Source of the DNA: Echinarachnius parma
Lineage: Eukaryota > Echinodermata > Echinoidea > Clypeasteroida > Echinarachniidae
Length of the DNA stretch: 64,000 nucleotides
Assembly: GCA_037951105.1 (NCBI GenBank)
Contig: JBAMJV010003108.1
Span: forward strand, 1 to 64,000
Reading direction: 5' to 3'
In this document: positions 46,301-54,830 of the stretch, piece after piece
How positions within the stretch are numbered: the first letter of the stretch is position 1
How the letters are laid out: every line of letters starts with the position of its first letter
Program-made: the position numbers and the translations under genes
The notes under the pieces: model-generated
Told to the model about the DNA's origin: nothing
Databases searched by the model: none
What the model saw: the letters and a program-made list of their open reading frames with translations, nothing else

Positions 46301-47005
46301 GTATGTAATGTTAATATGAATACGATACACTCTAAAATCATCCGGGTCAGACTGACCCGGAAAAGAGTCCGTTGGGGCCGGGCAACACTCCATTCCGGGT
46401 AAAAAAATGACTCGGAATGGGGTCACATCTGACCCCATTCCGGGTCTTAGTGAACCTATTGCGAGTCATGTTTTGACCCTGAACGGAGTGTGGCCCCAAC
46501 GGACCCTTTTCCGGGTCAATTCTGACCCGGGTGTTTTTAGAGTGTAAGGTATAGGAGAATCACTAGATCTAGAGTTCTAAGTAAGTTTTGAGGATTCGGA
46601 CAAAGTTACTAGTCCCTTTAAAATTCAGAGCATGAATGCAAACGTATAAGGTTACAGTACTTAGAACTATGATGTGTATAATCACTATATGATATGACTA
46701 TTTCAACTCATGAAAGCAATATACTAATATTTGATATAATAGCAAGCAACAAGCACACACGATGCTGCACAAAAGTAGGCAGCAATGACAAGTCTGCACT
46801 GCATGAGATACGTCACCAGTTCCCATCGACTCTACATCCTGACTGATGGATCCCGTCGAGTACCCAAGTAGAAGTAGAAGTAGAAGTAGAAGTAGTTGTT
46901 CTGCTTCCATTCACGGATTATTAAAACAATGACATATAGGTATACTTTCTATACTATAGTGGCTGATATATGAAATATTCGTTTGCTTGTAAACTTACCT
47001 GACAT
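32002..47005 (-). CDS. CD225/dispanin (IFITM-like) transmembrane protein, gene B, complete four-exon model
   Basis: Join of 46999-47005, 40518-40807, 39370-39501 and 32002-32184 on the minus strand: 612 bases, 203 residues plus stop. All junctions are AG/GT and the phases agree. Residues 1-99 are a Pro/Gln/Gly-rich cytosolic tail with YTEL at 5-8 and PPNY at 77-80. Residues 104-118 resemble the linker before the IFITM intramembrane helix (TVIVRET). Residues 117-139 form the first hydrophobic segment, with CCC at 128-130, the place of the palmitoylated cysteines in IFITMs. A polar loop follows (RDRHMAGDVAGAEEASRSAK, 145-164), then a second hydrophobic segment at 167-194. CD225 proteins act in membranes (IFITM fusion restriction, SynDIG/PRRT synaptic roles, TUSC5 trafficking). 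The exact role here is inferred only. Intron 2 is long (7.2 kb) and loaded with transposons. Confidence 0.88.
32235..32342 (-). pseudogene. Second copy of CD225 exon 3 (splice acceptor kept)
   Basis: Acceptor ATTAACAG and phase are intact. It reads VRNRRLAGDVASAEEAS, KNWSIIGGLVVDTVC and stops (TAG). The second helix is cut after about 12 residues. It could be an alternative terminal exon giving a single-helix product, but decay of a tandem copy is simpler. Confidence 0.7.
32398..32511 (-). pseudogene. Third copy of CD225 exon 3 (broken)
   Basis: Homologous to 32235-32342. The acceptor AG has become AT, and a 4-base insertion (GTAC duplication in GACGTACGTTGCG) shifts the frame inside the GDVAGAEE loop. 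Confidence 0.75.
32535..33528. mobile_element. GGGATAGTTGAG MITE interrupted by a retroposon tail
   Basis: MITE halves 32535-33020 (GAGGGCGCTA, GTGGGCCCCACACTTATT, AACGGCTC blocks) and 33470-33528 (terminus ACCAGAACTCAACTATCCCT) flank about 450 bases ending in GCAGG(AATAA)n, typical of a LINE 3' end with an A-rich tail. Confidence 0.75.
33702..33835. mobile_element. 134-bp hairpin MITE
   Basis: AGGACAATGGGCCCTTTAAA at left and the inverse ending AAGGGCCCATTGTCC at right. It abuts the larger foldback element that starts 13 bases on. Confidence 0.78.
36415..36549 (+). pseudogene. THAP-type zinc-finger N-terminus remnant
   Basis: The frame MAFGCTNRNDND then AEITFHR matches the start of THAP domains (C-x-N-R and F-H-R-F-P), seen in P-element transposases and THAP proteins. 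The F-P after FHR, the later C-x2-H and the rest of the domain are missing; a stop follows at codon 45. It lies between the foldback arms, so a P-like origin of the element is possible. Confidence 0.45.
36550..36904. other. AT-rich interior of foldback element, no gene seen
   Basis: No supported frames on either strand between the THAP-like and RNase H pieces. Confidence 0.4.
36905..37320 (+). mobile_element. LINE fragment: RNase H end of ORF2
   Basis: MVNFEGIPSHCGICNEMVDR then EAKHGLGKKGDL matches the W-[IV]-P-[SG]-H-x-G-I-x-G-N-E-x-x-D-x-x-A motif of LINE RNase H domains (I/Jockey-type groups). LPLLHRLRMGNIGMC follows, then an A-rich tail. Short and interrupted by stops. Confidence 0.7.
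37321..38055. other. Interior of foldback element, no gene seen
   Basis: AT-rich; a TTATAACCTC/ATGATCGAT area and a GGCAACGCCGGCGCG patch at 37838-37852. No homology recognised. Confidence 0.35.
38330..38378 (-). pseudogene. Third, truncated copy of CD225 exon 2
   Basis: On the minus strand GACTACCTTGCATTCGCAAT (DYLAFAI) is kept, then homology fades through the LCCC region. It sits at the outer edge of a CAT array. Confidence 0.65.
38376..38932. repeat. CAT/GAT array, intron 2 of gene B
   Basis: Counterpart of 1-535, with the same CAC CGC TAT interruptions in similar order. The minus frame is poly-Met/poly-Asp. Confidence 0.95.
39037..39120 (-). pseudogene. Second copy of CD225 exon 2
   Basis: Reads DDYFAFAICDTL, CCCLPFAIVAIV, KSTQ, with the donor CAA|GTAAGA intact. 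Its 5' part (GAPQ to QVQPN) is replaced by GAT repeats, so it has no acceptor of its own. The frame is open through the repeat to the intact exon 2 upstream. Confidence 0.8.
39118..39360. repeat. CAT/GAT array between two exon-2 copies
   Basis: About 240 bases. The minus strand encodes acidic DDDSGDDD repeats in the frame of both flanking exon copies, without a stop. Confidence 0.93.
39370..39501 (-). CDS. Gene B exon 2: first half of CD225 domain
   Basis: 132 bases, 44 codons, phase 0 on both sides. The acceptor is TTCTTTAG and the donor is CAA|GTAAGA. It encodes GAPQTTVIVRET, then QPNDYLAFAILVTL, CCCLPFGIVAIV and KSTQ. This covers the intramembrane helix and the conserved cysteine cluster. 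The CAT array starts eight bases beyond the donor. Confidence 0.9.
39502..39828. other. Intron between exons 2 and 1 of gene B
   Basis: First 190 bases match unit A. 39733-39765 has a short GGTCAGGTCAGTTCAGGTCA tandem. Confidence 0.55.
39829..40517. repeat. CAT/CAC array between exons 2 and 1 of gene B
   Basis: Shows a higher-order pattern: CACCAACACCAGCATCATCA recurs about every 60 bases at 40132-40335. Confidence 0.93.
40518..40807 (-). CDS. Gene B exon 1: proline-rich N-terminal region
   Basis: Acceptor TTGACAG at the high end and donor GCG|GTAAGT at the low end. It encodes residues 3-99: VPYTEL, then about five degenerate repeats of the form GGQPHPPQ, then an A/P/Y-rich end with PPPPNYNAP. 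The open frame runs on past the donor into the GAT array as poly-Asp; that extension is intronic. Confidence 0.87.
40808..41789. other. Intron 1 of gene B, 3' part
   Basis: 40965-41060 is one end of the element at 45108-45486 (ACTTAGTAAAATACGCGTCG). (GT)n at 41374-41401. 41570-41690 is an inverse copy of 19760-19880. No gene seen. Confidence 0.5.
41790..42054. mobile_element. Partial arm of the GGCCTGGTCACATCTGACC family
   Basis: Begins GGCCTGGTCACATCTGACCG and ACCGTGTGAG-like inner motifs, then stops where the full palindrome starts. Confidence 0.7.
42055..42596. mobile_element. 542-bp palindromic element
   Basis: Arms of about 270 bases meet at 42335-42345 with almost no loop. Termini GGTCAWATCTGACCGGATTG and the inverse. 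Rich in CGTACG/AACGGA motifs. Confidence 0.88.
42821..42999. mobile_element. AGTGGCGTAGCTACG MITE with poly-C tracts
   Basis: Inverted ends AGTGGCGTAGC and GCTACGCC around GGGGGGCACGTGCCCCCC. It sits inside the left end of the next element; AACC occurs on both sides. Confidence 0.75.
43000..43195. mobile_element. Foldback element with telomere-like TTAGGG tract
   Basis: Left end (42797-42820 and 43001-43013) is TTGGTCTAC-type; right end GTAGACCAAATGGGAAGTAG. 43060-43132 is a run of TTAGGG and TAAGGG units. Confidence 0.75.
43196..44137. other. Intron 1 of gene B, no gene seen
   Basis: 43600-43830 has two CATSTTGGATTTTCGC units about 170 bases apart. 43975-44137 matches 6820-6900 and 7675-7760 of unit A. 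Confidence 0.45.
44138..44335. mobile_element. Decayed MITE copy (GACAAGGC family) with poly-C run
   Basis: GACGCTAGTCATATTACGCG matches 30715-30760. The right end CTCTATATGTCTTGTCCG is decayed. Confidence 0.65.
44470..44650. mobile_element. Fragment of GGGATAGTTGAG MITE family
   Basis: AGAGCGCCCTTTTGTG, CGAGCATGGTGGGGTTATAA and TTCAGCCTTACCAAAACTGT blocks. Inserted in the homolog of 7760, which resumes afterwards. Confidence 0.65.
45108..45486. mobile_element. TIR element with ~75-bp arms
   Basis: TACGCGTCGTTAATTGGCTA, CATGACTGGGGTGTCA and its inverse at 45395-45486, ending TATTTTACTAAGTCAG. One further end at 40965-41060. Confidence 0.75.
45487..46327. other. Intron 1 of gene B, incl. inverted copy of 9300-9700
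   Basis: 45690-45945 matches 11190-11450. 46010-46327 is unit A's 9400-9700 in reverse. Confidence 0.5.
46328..46544. mobile_element. 217-bp TA-flanked MITE (CACTCTAAAA family)
   Basis: Ends CACTCTAAAATCATCCGGGT and the inverse GGTGTTTTTAGAGTG, with TA on both sides. The uninterrupted sequence at about 9353 (inverse) has a single TA, showing the empty site. Many CCGGGTCA half sites. Confidence 0.88.
46999..47005 (-). CDS. Gene B start exon: seven coding bases (ATG TCA G)
   Basis: On the minus strand the sequence reads AGA-ATGTCAG then the donor GTAAGT. The leftover G pairs in phase with the TA that opens the next exon, giving M-S-V-P-Y-T-E-L. The position -3 adenine suits translation start. 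The same seven bases and a donor occur at the matching place in gene A. The noncoding part of this exon extends to higher coordinates; its 5' end cannot be read directly. Confidence 0.82.
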
Positions 47006-47165
47006 TCTGCTATGAAGGTTGGTTTTTCTATGTGATGTAACAGACGGTTCAGCCTAGTCCGTTGTTTTTTTTTATAATGGTGTTTACTTCCGCTTTGCGC
47101 TTTTGGTAACTGTGATACGCACAGCGCTGTGACGCGACGTCACTCGAAATCTTGCAGGTACATTT
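47006..47165 (-). promoter_or_regulatory. Gene B 5' UTR and probable core promoter
   Basis: Upstream of the start codon, about 85 bases away, lies GCGCAAAGCGGAAG (47087-47100), an ETS-type GGAAG core. The match at 11763-11776 upstream of gene A keeps the same 14 bases. A CRE-like GACGTCAC at 47136-47143 is seen in B only. No TATA box is evident. Transcript start is not determined. Confidence 0.4.
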
Positions 47166-47403
47166 TTGTAGATGTGCGACGAGGTAAAAATCGCCTTTAC
47201 TTACAAAATTATTTGAATTTGTTTCGCTCTGAATTACCTTTAGTTATTTAACTTATCGTACATTGCATATAATTTGATAAAAAAAGAAGGATAACTTACC
47301 TCAAATTGATGATTTATTACGGTAGTCCTTGTTAGAATCCGGCTTTTTTTTATCGCTGCAATAATGACGTCACCTCAAAACTCATTGGCATGGCATAGCG
47401 CAT
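47166..47403. other. Upstream of gene B, perfect CRE at 47365-47372
   Basis: TGACGTCA palindrome about 360 bases upstream of the start codon. No counterpart in unit A. Relevance unproven. Confidence 0.3.
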
Positions 47404-47929
47404 AGGGCACTTCCCAAAATAAAGTTACAAAATGAGTATGTCCATCGGATAGAGTGTCTTTTCCAATGTTAACGATACCACGAACAGTCATTTTGGCCGT
47501 GTAGTTTTTGTTTTATGGCGCTGTGAGTAACGCCATGTCAGGTTCCCAATTTTACCAAGTCAGTAGGCTACCTGATAAATCACACTTACTGCCCGTCATA
47601 CCATGGTTAAATACCATTGATCACGAGAGCAATCCATACGCTATTGTTATTGTGGATTCAGCCGTGTGCCGAGAGAATGGGCAGAGTTGCTCGATAGTAT
47701 GACAAGGCAGTAAGTCTCATTTATCAAACACTGACTAGGTAAAAATTGACAAAAATGGGGAATCTGACATGGTCTCACTCAAAGCGCCCTAAAACAATTA
47801 CTACAAGTGCAAAATTACTGCTCTTGGTATCGTTTTTCATTGGAAAAGACACCATATTCGATGAATATAATCATTTTGTTATTTTATTTTGGGAAGTGCC
47901 CCGTTCCGATTTTTTGGGGCCACCCTGTA
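47404..47929. mobile_element. Palindromic MITE ending CCACCCTGTA
   Basis: GGGCACTTCCCAAAATAAAG at left and CTTTTATTTTGGGAAGTGCC-type inverse at right, then CCACCCTGTA. The outer left end is missing. Related remnants at 9790-9990 and 24521-25156. Confidence 0.78.
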
Positions 47930-48384
47930 TTGTTGGGCGGATGCCAATGATTGATTTTAATAACATGTATTTTTCTTTTAAAAATGTGGCTTTTCATGGT
48001 ATGGACGAAATATATAAAATTATATTGCGAAAAATGGCAATATATGGCAAAACATGCATTTTTACGAACAATGAACAGAATACATAATAACAATAACTGG
48101 ATATTCAACAGATACACGTAATACGTCTAATCAATGGTATATCGAATATATAATTTAAACAAACTATTTAAGGACTTGAATAAAATCCAAAAGAAAACAG
48201 AAACTTTTAACAAAGAAGGATACATTATTATGTACAAAGGATGAATGTGACATTGAGAAATTTTGATATAACTATGAGACTGACATATCCTTATATGGCC
48301 TGTAAAAGAAGTGTTAAATCAAATCAAAATGCTGTATTATGTGTTGTTTGTAATAATTGCATTTATTAGAAATGCTATGATGTA

Positions 48385-48475
48385 AATCAAGCGCTTAGAA
48401 ACCCTGTCAGGGCTTAGAAACCCTGCACTAAGCGCTTTATAAATGCAAGCTATTATTATTATTATATTATATTCC
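48385..48475 (+). mobile_element. SINE tail at the site matching the 37-bp element's locus
   Basis: AAGCGCTTAGAAACCCTG is repeated, then AAGCGCTTTATAAATGCAAG and (ATT)n. Preceded by GATGTAAATCAAG, as is the satellite element in A. Confidence 0.55.
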
Positions 48476-48599
48476 ACTCGAATGCTAAATGGACATGCAA
48501 CGTAATTTATTGCGTGAAATGCCGTACTTTGGTTATATACTATACTCAATAATGTGGATACTCAAACAGAAAATGACAATGAAACGGATATTATTGTAT

Positions 48600-48890
48600 G
48601 TTGATGCTCCATGCATGGACTTTGAACTCTAAACTAAAATCTATGAAAAGAGGTTTGTTGGTAATGAACTTAAATGTGAGGGGTCTTAAAGGGAAACTAG
48701 ATCATATAAAATTGTTATTGTTTGAACAATCATTTGATATAATTATTTGCAATAACTGACACGTGGTTGAATGATTCGATTGATAATGCAGATAATGGTA
48801 TGAATGGTTATTATTTTGAACGAAAGGATAGAAATCAATATGGTGGAGGTGTTGGTTGTTATGTTCAATCCAATTTGATATACTAGAAGA
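48600..48890 (+). mobile_element. LINE endonuclease fragment, unit B copy
   Basis: KRGLLVMNLNVRGLKGKLDH then FEQSFDII; later NGYYFERKDRNQYGGGVGCY. Paralog of 18742-19085. Confidence 0.75.
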
Positions 48891-48904
48891 GTTGATATGG
48901 AGGA

Positions 48905-49084
48905 TGAGTGTTAAGAGAGCGCCCTCTTGAGTTTTAACGGCTCTTTTTGAATGATAACAGGCATTTGTAATTTGTATCGATCCTTTGTTATTATTAGTTT
49001 TTCATGTAATGGTGCAGGTTTTGGTTACTAAAATTAAGTTTGTCCAAAACTGTACTCTCTTTGCCAGAACTCAACTATCCCTTT
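48905..49084. mobile_element. Fragment of GGGATAGTTGAG MITE family, unit B copy
   Basis: Same blocks and terminus (CCAGAACTCAACTATCCCTT) as 19090-19302; shorter by inner deletions. Confidence 0.75.
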
Positions 49085-49318
49085 AACACTCTCTGAAGTG
49101 TTGAAACATCGCCAAGGCTAGTGTTGATATATTCTTAACACCATGGGTTTTGAATTTACACTGTCATTAGTGTTGGAGGGTGTCAAATGAACACCAAATG
49201 ATGTCAACTTCTTAACACTCTCTGAAGTGTTGACAAAACATCAAGGCTGGTGTTGATATATTTTAACCATGGGCGACTGGTATCTTGACACAAGTGACGG
49301 TGTTACTTCAACAATCTT
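49085..49318. repeat. TGTTGACA-rich tandem, about 130-bp unit, B only
   Basis: AACACTCTCTGAAGTGTTGA and GGTGTTGATATATT occur twice, 130 bases apart, inserted between the MITE end and the shared flank (absent at 19302). Confidence 0.75.
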
Positions 49319-50403
49319 CATTCATAATAATATAATGGAAGAGGAACAAGCATTATAGGAGGTATAATACGTAATTACGTGGCAATAACCGGACATTAAA
49401 ATTCAATTCATGATCGAAACCTCCAACTTGTAGTCAATGCGACCGAACGAATTGTGCACACTATAATATTATTCTACATAACTTCCGTAATCATTACACG
49501 AATGCTGTTTATGAATCATAATGCAAACCATGCAAAGTCACAATTATGGCAGTACAAATAAAACTATTACACACAAAATGAAACGAACAACTTATTAAAT
49601 TCATTATACATTTGAGCTGACACAATGTTCAATGTAACGTTAATCGATACACCATGACTTGTATACAATACACATTCCTGTAATACAAATATGGTAATGT
49701 GAAGCGAAGTAAAGCACATAAAACATAAAATATATTTGATGATGTACCGTACTCGATATAAGTTAAAGCCAAATACCAGTTTTGAGAAAGTTACCGAAAA
49801 CATCTATATTGGCCAAACTAATTGATCAATAGTGTTGAATAAGTATTTAAAAAGGGCTTGTGTGGTAAAATCCGAACCTAAGCATCATTATGCTGAATTA
49901 TCTGAAGAAATCCAATGGCCGAAATATATAAATGCACCAAACGTTCGCACCTGTCCGCCCCGCAGCGCTGGGCTGGAGATATGGACAAGCCCGCACACCG
50001 GAACACGTGGATACAACGAGAGGTCTAATTTGCACGTAGCGTTTGCGCGATGCCGCGTTGGCGGTACGATTTACTGTAAATCACTTTATAAATGTGCAAA
50101 TACATCAATTAGTAGGCGGTTTCCTCGCCGAATTTGTAAAATCCCAAATTAGTAAAATTATATTCTTTCACACGGTTGGAAATAAGAGCGTACATTAAAT
50201 TTGTGTTGTATGGGGCGTTTCCCACTACTGTCATTTACCTTTCACGAGGAGGTTTTCACCAAAATGTATACATGTATTTATCATGAAAAGCTGTATTTGT
50301 AAAGCAAACTAAAGAACTATTAACTATACAATACCAAACAGGTAAAGCAGTATTCAACAAACACGTAAGAAAAAAAGAAAAATAAAAATAAAAAACATGT
50401 TAA
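49319..50403. other. Duplicated flank, unit B; no gene seen
   Basis: Close match to 19310-20429. Confidence 0.6.
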
Positions 50404-51058
50404 CCCTTATAAGGCCGGGGGGTCATTATTGCTCAGAAACGCGTAAGGATGACGCCCGCCACATGGTGACTTTTTCTTTCGAGTCTTGCGCATCTTTTAA
50501 AACAATTTTTTCGAAAATCGGATCTATCGTTACGAAGTCACGTGACCTTTTGTCACTGCACGTCAGTCCAAAAATCGCTTATTGTCGTGATTTGTGTACA
50601 AAACATATGGAAATATCAGTTTTCCTAATAAGAGATATATCATTGGTTAATGGTTTTAATTACCATTCAGGTTTTGTCTTGGGGTCAAAATAGTTTAATT
50701 AAAGTTGGAAATGAAATGAAACAACAAAAACAATGAAGTACATCAGTTAAAAAAACAAAGAGATACATAAGAAATTATAAAAACAATACAAAACATAAGA
50801 AATAACCTGGCTTTTCCAAATTGTTTTGCTGTATTATTATTCAAAATTGTATTAACAATGTATGTAGTGAAAATCAATGTTAAATTATGAAGAATATATG
50901 ATTCATGGGTACAAATATGGATTGTATGATCTTATTTGCCAAAATTACCATATATTTGCAATTTTTCCGAGATTTTAGGGGGGCATAATAGCCCCCCCCC
51001 CCCCCCCCCCCCCCTCCCCCGCTGTAGAAAGACCTCAAATAGCCCGGCCTTTTTATGG
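50404..51058. mobile_element. TTAA-type (piggyBac-like) MITE, unit B copy
   Basis: TTAA on both sides. TIR CCCTTATAAGGCCGGG and CCCGGCCTTTTTATGG. Poly-C 50992-51014 is in the same place as in the A copy. Confidence 0.85.
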
Positions 51059-51062
51059 TTAA

Positions 51063-52530
51063 CTAGTCATCGATTAGAGCTTGAGAATCACCGAAGATCT
51101 CACCAAAAAGAAGCTCGACCTTCTCAGAGCCACCTACAGATGTCCGTCTGTCGAGCAAGCCTGGACAAGGTCATCGCACTCATCAAGGCAACGAACGGTA
51201 AGAAGCCAACAAAGCACATAACTAGCGAAAGTGCCTTACAAAACTTACCACACGACCCAGATGAGAACAAAAAACTCACATGCATCAAACAACAAAACCT
51301 ATAATAGAAACTGATTTCTTGTATCAATGATCTTTTAGGTGTGATCAATTCTAATAACCTGGACATTCGAATTTTTAATGCTAGGTTGTCAAGTAATTAT
51401 TGATTTTATTTTTGTATTTGTGTATGTTGTATATTTAGTTATGTGTTTGGATGTGTGTATCTTCTTCTTCTATTCTTATGATTACACATTGTTCCAAAGA
51501 TGTGATACTCCACTTTTGTAATTAACATGTAAACATTTTAAGTTTTCATTCTTTCATAATATTATGTACTTAGTTTAGATAGAAATTATTTTGAAATTGA
51601 ACATTTATTGTATTCATTGAATTTTACTTTTGATATTATTGGCCTTTCAGAAGCATGGATAAAAACCGATACGTCACCAAATACTATCTTTAACGATTAT
51701 AAATATGTTGGTTTAGGCCGAAGTGAAAAGCAATGTGGTGGAATAGGATTTGGTATAAAAAGTAACATTGAATATGAAATAAGGGATGATTTGAATGTGT
51801 TGAATGATATTTGTGAAAGTTGTTTTATTGAAATTCCTAAAGCTGGTAAAAATATGATTCTTGGTGTTTTTATAGACCACCAGAGAACTCAGTTATTCAA
51901 TTTATACATATTATTAAAGAAATAATGGAAAAAATAAATGTAGAGCATAAAGATTGGATATTCATGGGCGATTATAATGTTGACATTAAGAGAATTGATC
52001 AGTTGAATTATGTTAATGAATTCTTAGACGCTATGTCATCATTTTCTTTTCACCCACTCATTACATCTCAAACTAGAATTACACGTACAACGGCTACATT
52101 GATTGATAATATTTTTAGAATAATGCTAATGATTTAATATCTGGTTCTATTATTTGTGATATTTCTGATCATTTTCCAATATTGTCTTTGTTTGATTATT
52201 CATAACCTTGTATTACCAATAGAAAACACTTTAAAAGACAAATGACAGCAATGTAAGTAAGTTCCTGGCCAAATATTCAGAAAACAAAATTTATGGTATT
52301 TTGTAAAAATACTACTGATACACAATCTGTCCAGATATATATTAATGGTGTTGAGTTACAAAGGGTTGAAACTGTTAAGTTTCTTGGAATGTATATAGAT
52401 GATAATATGAAATGGAAAAGTCAGGGAAAATATCAAGAATTCAAAATATACATTTTTAATAATCTTTAGCATTTCATGCTTCATTATCATTGCCTATCTT
52501 TGTGAAATATATTAATAGTAACGTAAGCAA
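51063..52530 (+). mobile_element. LINE (CR1/L2-like), unit B copy with further deletion
   Basis: Same ORF1 end, endonuclease (51608-52137, one frameshift near the VFYRPP block) and palm deletion as 21081-23150. About 480 bases after KWKSQ are also gone, joining to the 3' part. Confidence 0.82.
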
Positions 52531-52665
52531 TGTTCCTCCTTTTAATCCTCCAAATGAAAAAAGGCACTGGTCGAAAAATTGGTCTCCGCCAGGACTCGAA
52601 CCTGGGTCTCCGGCTTGGAACGCCGATGCCTTAACCACTAGGCCACGGGGACCGTGTGATTGCAT
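52531..52665 (-). mobile_element. tRNA-derived SINE, inverted, with intact tRNA-like head
   Basis: The head at 52580-52653 (minus) folds as a tRNA: acceptor GTCCCCG/CGGAGAC, D stem GCCT/AGGC, anticodon stem CGGC/GCCG with loop GTTCCAA (TCC, Gly-like), T arm CCAGGTTCGAGTCCTGG. The body is truncated after TTTGGAGGATTAAAAGGAGG. Confidence 0.85.
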
Positions 52666-52744
52666 TGCATTGTTCTTAACTCCTTCCCCATGAATACTTG
52701 AGCACAAAGGGCCGAGAGATTGGCTTGCCAGTGACTTGAATTGG

Positions 52745-52954
52745 ATCTGTCTTCAATCACACGGTCCCCGTGGCCTAGTGGTTAAGGCATCGACGTTCCA
52801 AGCCGGAGACCCAGGTTCGAGTCCTGGCGGAGACCAATTTTTCGACCAGTGCCTTTTTTCATTTGGAGGATTAAAAGGAGGAACATTGCTTATTAAGCTA
52901 CGCCTACTATTATTCTTCCTTCTCAATCATTTATGATTATTCCTTGCAATTTTG

Positions 52955-52955
<1 letters not shown>
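52745..52955 (+). mobile_element. tRNA-derived SINE, full copy
   Basis: Head 52763-52836, same fold but with one anticodon-stem change (CGAC for CGGC). Body CGACCAGTGCCTTTTTTCAT to TTATGATTATTCC. Head to head with the inverted copy, about 110 bases apart. Confidence 0.87.
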
Positions 52956-52956
<1 letters not shown>

Positions 52957-52986
<30 letters not shown>

Positions 52987-53034
52987 TTTTGAAAAAAATG
53001 CATGTTTAGTGTGTATGCACACACACACACACAC

Positions 53035-53073
<39 letters not shown>
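52957..53073. repeat. (TA)n and (CA)n microsatellites
   Basis: (TA)n at 52957-52977 and (CA)n at 53014-53073. In unit A the foldback element lies within the matching TA run. Confidence 0.93.
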
Positions 53074-53075
<2 letters not shown>

Positions 53076-53097
53076 TTAATATATAACCAGACTCAGT

Positions 53098-53842
53098 TTA
53101 AAGAGATATTTGAGTTTTGGTATAGAGGGCGCTACACATAATAATATTTTGTGAGATAATGAAAAACTGATTGTCAAATTCGAGGGTAAACAATTTTGAT
53201 GACGGAATGAACTTTATTTGATCAAAATCGGTTCAGAAATGTCTGAAATATTCTTTAAAAATATATTTTTGTAATAATTGTGGGGCCCCACAATTATTCA
53301 ATAATTTTGAACCAGCCGTTAAGATTATTTTGTAAATGCTTAGTCATTTGTAATTTTGTTTTCCTTTCGAGCATGGTGGAGTTATAACTAACCAAATCCT
53401 GCACCATTACATTACAAACTAACAGTTATAACTCCACCATGCTAAAAAGCAATATAAGTAAATTATAAATTACAAATGACTAAGTACATGTATAAACAAG
53501 TCTGTTGTCATTTAAAAAGAGCCGTTAAAACTCAAGAGGGCGCTCTCTAAACATTCATCGGTTTCAACCATTTTAAATGAAATAGTGTGCATGTGATGTT
53601 TTGTTGAAATAGTGATTAGATAGAAAAATTATCAACAACTATTTTAATTTTTTTAACGGCTGGTTCAAAATTATTTAAATATTGCCGGGTCCCACAATGA
53701 CTACAAATGGGTAGGTTTATGGATATTTCAGCCATTACTGAACTGATTTTTATCAAATAAAGTTTATTCTGTTATCAAAAAATGTAGGCTATGCTCTTTC
53801 TTTTGTGTAGCGCCCTCTATACCAAAACTCGACTATTCCTTA
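53098..53842. mobile_element. GGGATAGTTGAG MITE family, long copy in unit B
   Basis: TIR TTGAGTTTTGGTATAGAGGG with CGCTACACA and its clean inverse at 53805-53842. Paralog of 26938-27697. Confidence 0.87.
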
Positions 53843-54608
53843 AGGGCTTTGTAAAGCTCATGTAAGCAGTCATGTGGTCTTGGGTCCGAATCCCGATGAA
53901 ACCCAATTTTCTTTGCCCATTTTTCATTTATATGCAAGATATACAAGATAACATAACTAAACTGCACAATTTAAATACTAATGGACTTATATTTATTGAA
54001 GTGATTTTGAGATACAATACACAAACACATACATTTCTTGATTACAATATCTATGAGTACTATAGTATAAGGCGTCCGCTATTATTAATACTTCCCAAAT
54101 ACACTTTAATTAAGTACAACTAGATATAACACTATCTAAAAGTAACATATCTAAATATCACATCCGGGATTTCTCCATTGAAATTCTGAAATCTTCTAAA
54201 TAAATAATACATGTTTCGTAAAATTCAAAGGTTAAACGTTAAAACTGTTGCATGTCAATGAGCCTACAGCAAAATATACAATTTAAATATTGATTAAAAT
54301 CAATAATAATTTTATTTTAATGAAAGACTCGATTGTAATTATTTTAATCGGGAAATAGGGACCTATATAGGCTTTCAACATGAACATTCATTCAAGAATA
54401 ATAATTTGCCGATATATTTTTCGTTTATTTTAGATGTATTTTGTTGTTGCAAAGTTATTTCCTTCATAATAGACTAAATCTTAATCTTTCAGTTCACCAA
54501 TTGCATTATTGTTTTACTTTAACAGCTATGTGTTTTTATGTATCAATAAATTGAACTATATATTATAATGAAACTAATATGGAATAATTATAGCATATAA
54601 TTACTGTA
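53843..54608. other. Duplicated flank, unit B
   Basis: SINE-like GGGTCCGAATCCCGA near 53885, then AT-rich sequence matching 27705-28660. No gene seen. Confidence 0.5.
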
Positions 54609-54830
54609 ATGCCCGGCGCAGACAGAGCCGACTCGACCCGACCTGACTGGTTTATAGCCTGATTAACTCAGTATGTGCGCCTCAGGGCTCCGGGTTTTCC
54701 AGTCAAGTGCCAGTCGGAGGTCATTCGAGGCCGATTCAACATGTCAGATCGGCTCCGACTGAGCGAAACTGACTCTAGCCTGACTGAAAACAGTCGGATC
54801 GAGTCGAGTCGGCTCTGTCTGCGCCGGGCT
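54609..54830. mobile_element. 222-bp TA-flanked MITE with empty site in unit A
   Basis: ATGCCCGGCGCAGACAGAGC and inverse, TA on each side; at 28659-28660 unit A has one TA and no element. Confidence 0.9.

Noticed and set aside
49832-50152. Conserved protein shared by 19808-20053 and 49832-50152
   Set aside because: The open frames are paralogous by duplication only; they change length and end through indels, and part of the sequence recurs inverted at 41570-41690, so it is a repeat.
52580-52653. Functional tRNA-Gly(TCC) gene
   Set aside because: The fold is good, but the sequence runs straight into the SINE body, has no oligo-T stop directly after it, and a sister copy lies 110 bases away. 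SINE head is the better call.
52474-52936. Open frames reading GPRGLVVKASAFQAGDPGSS on both strands
   Set aside because: Translation of the tRNA-like SINE head, a well-known false protein in animal genomes.
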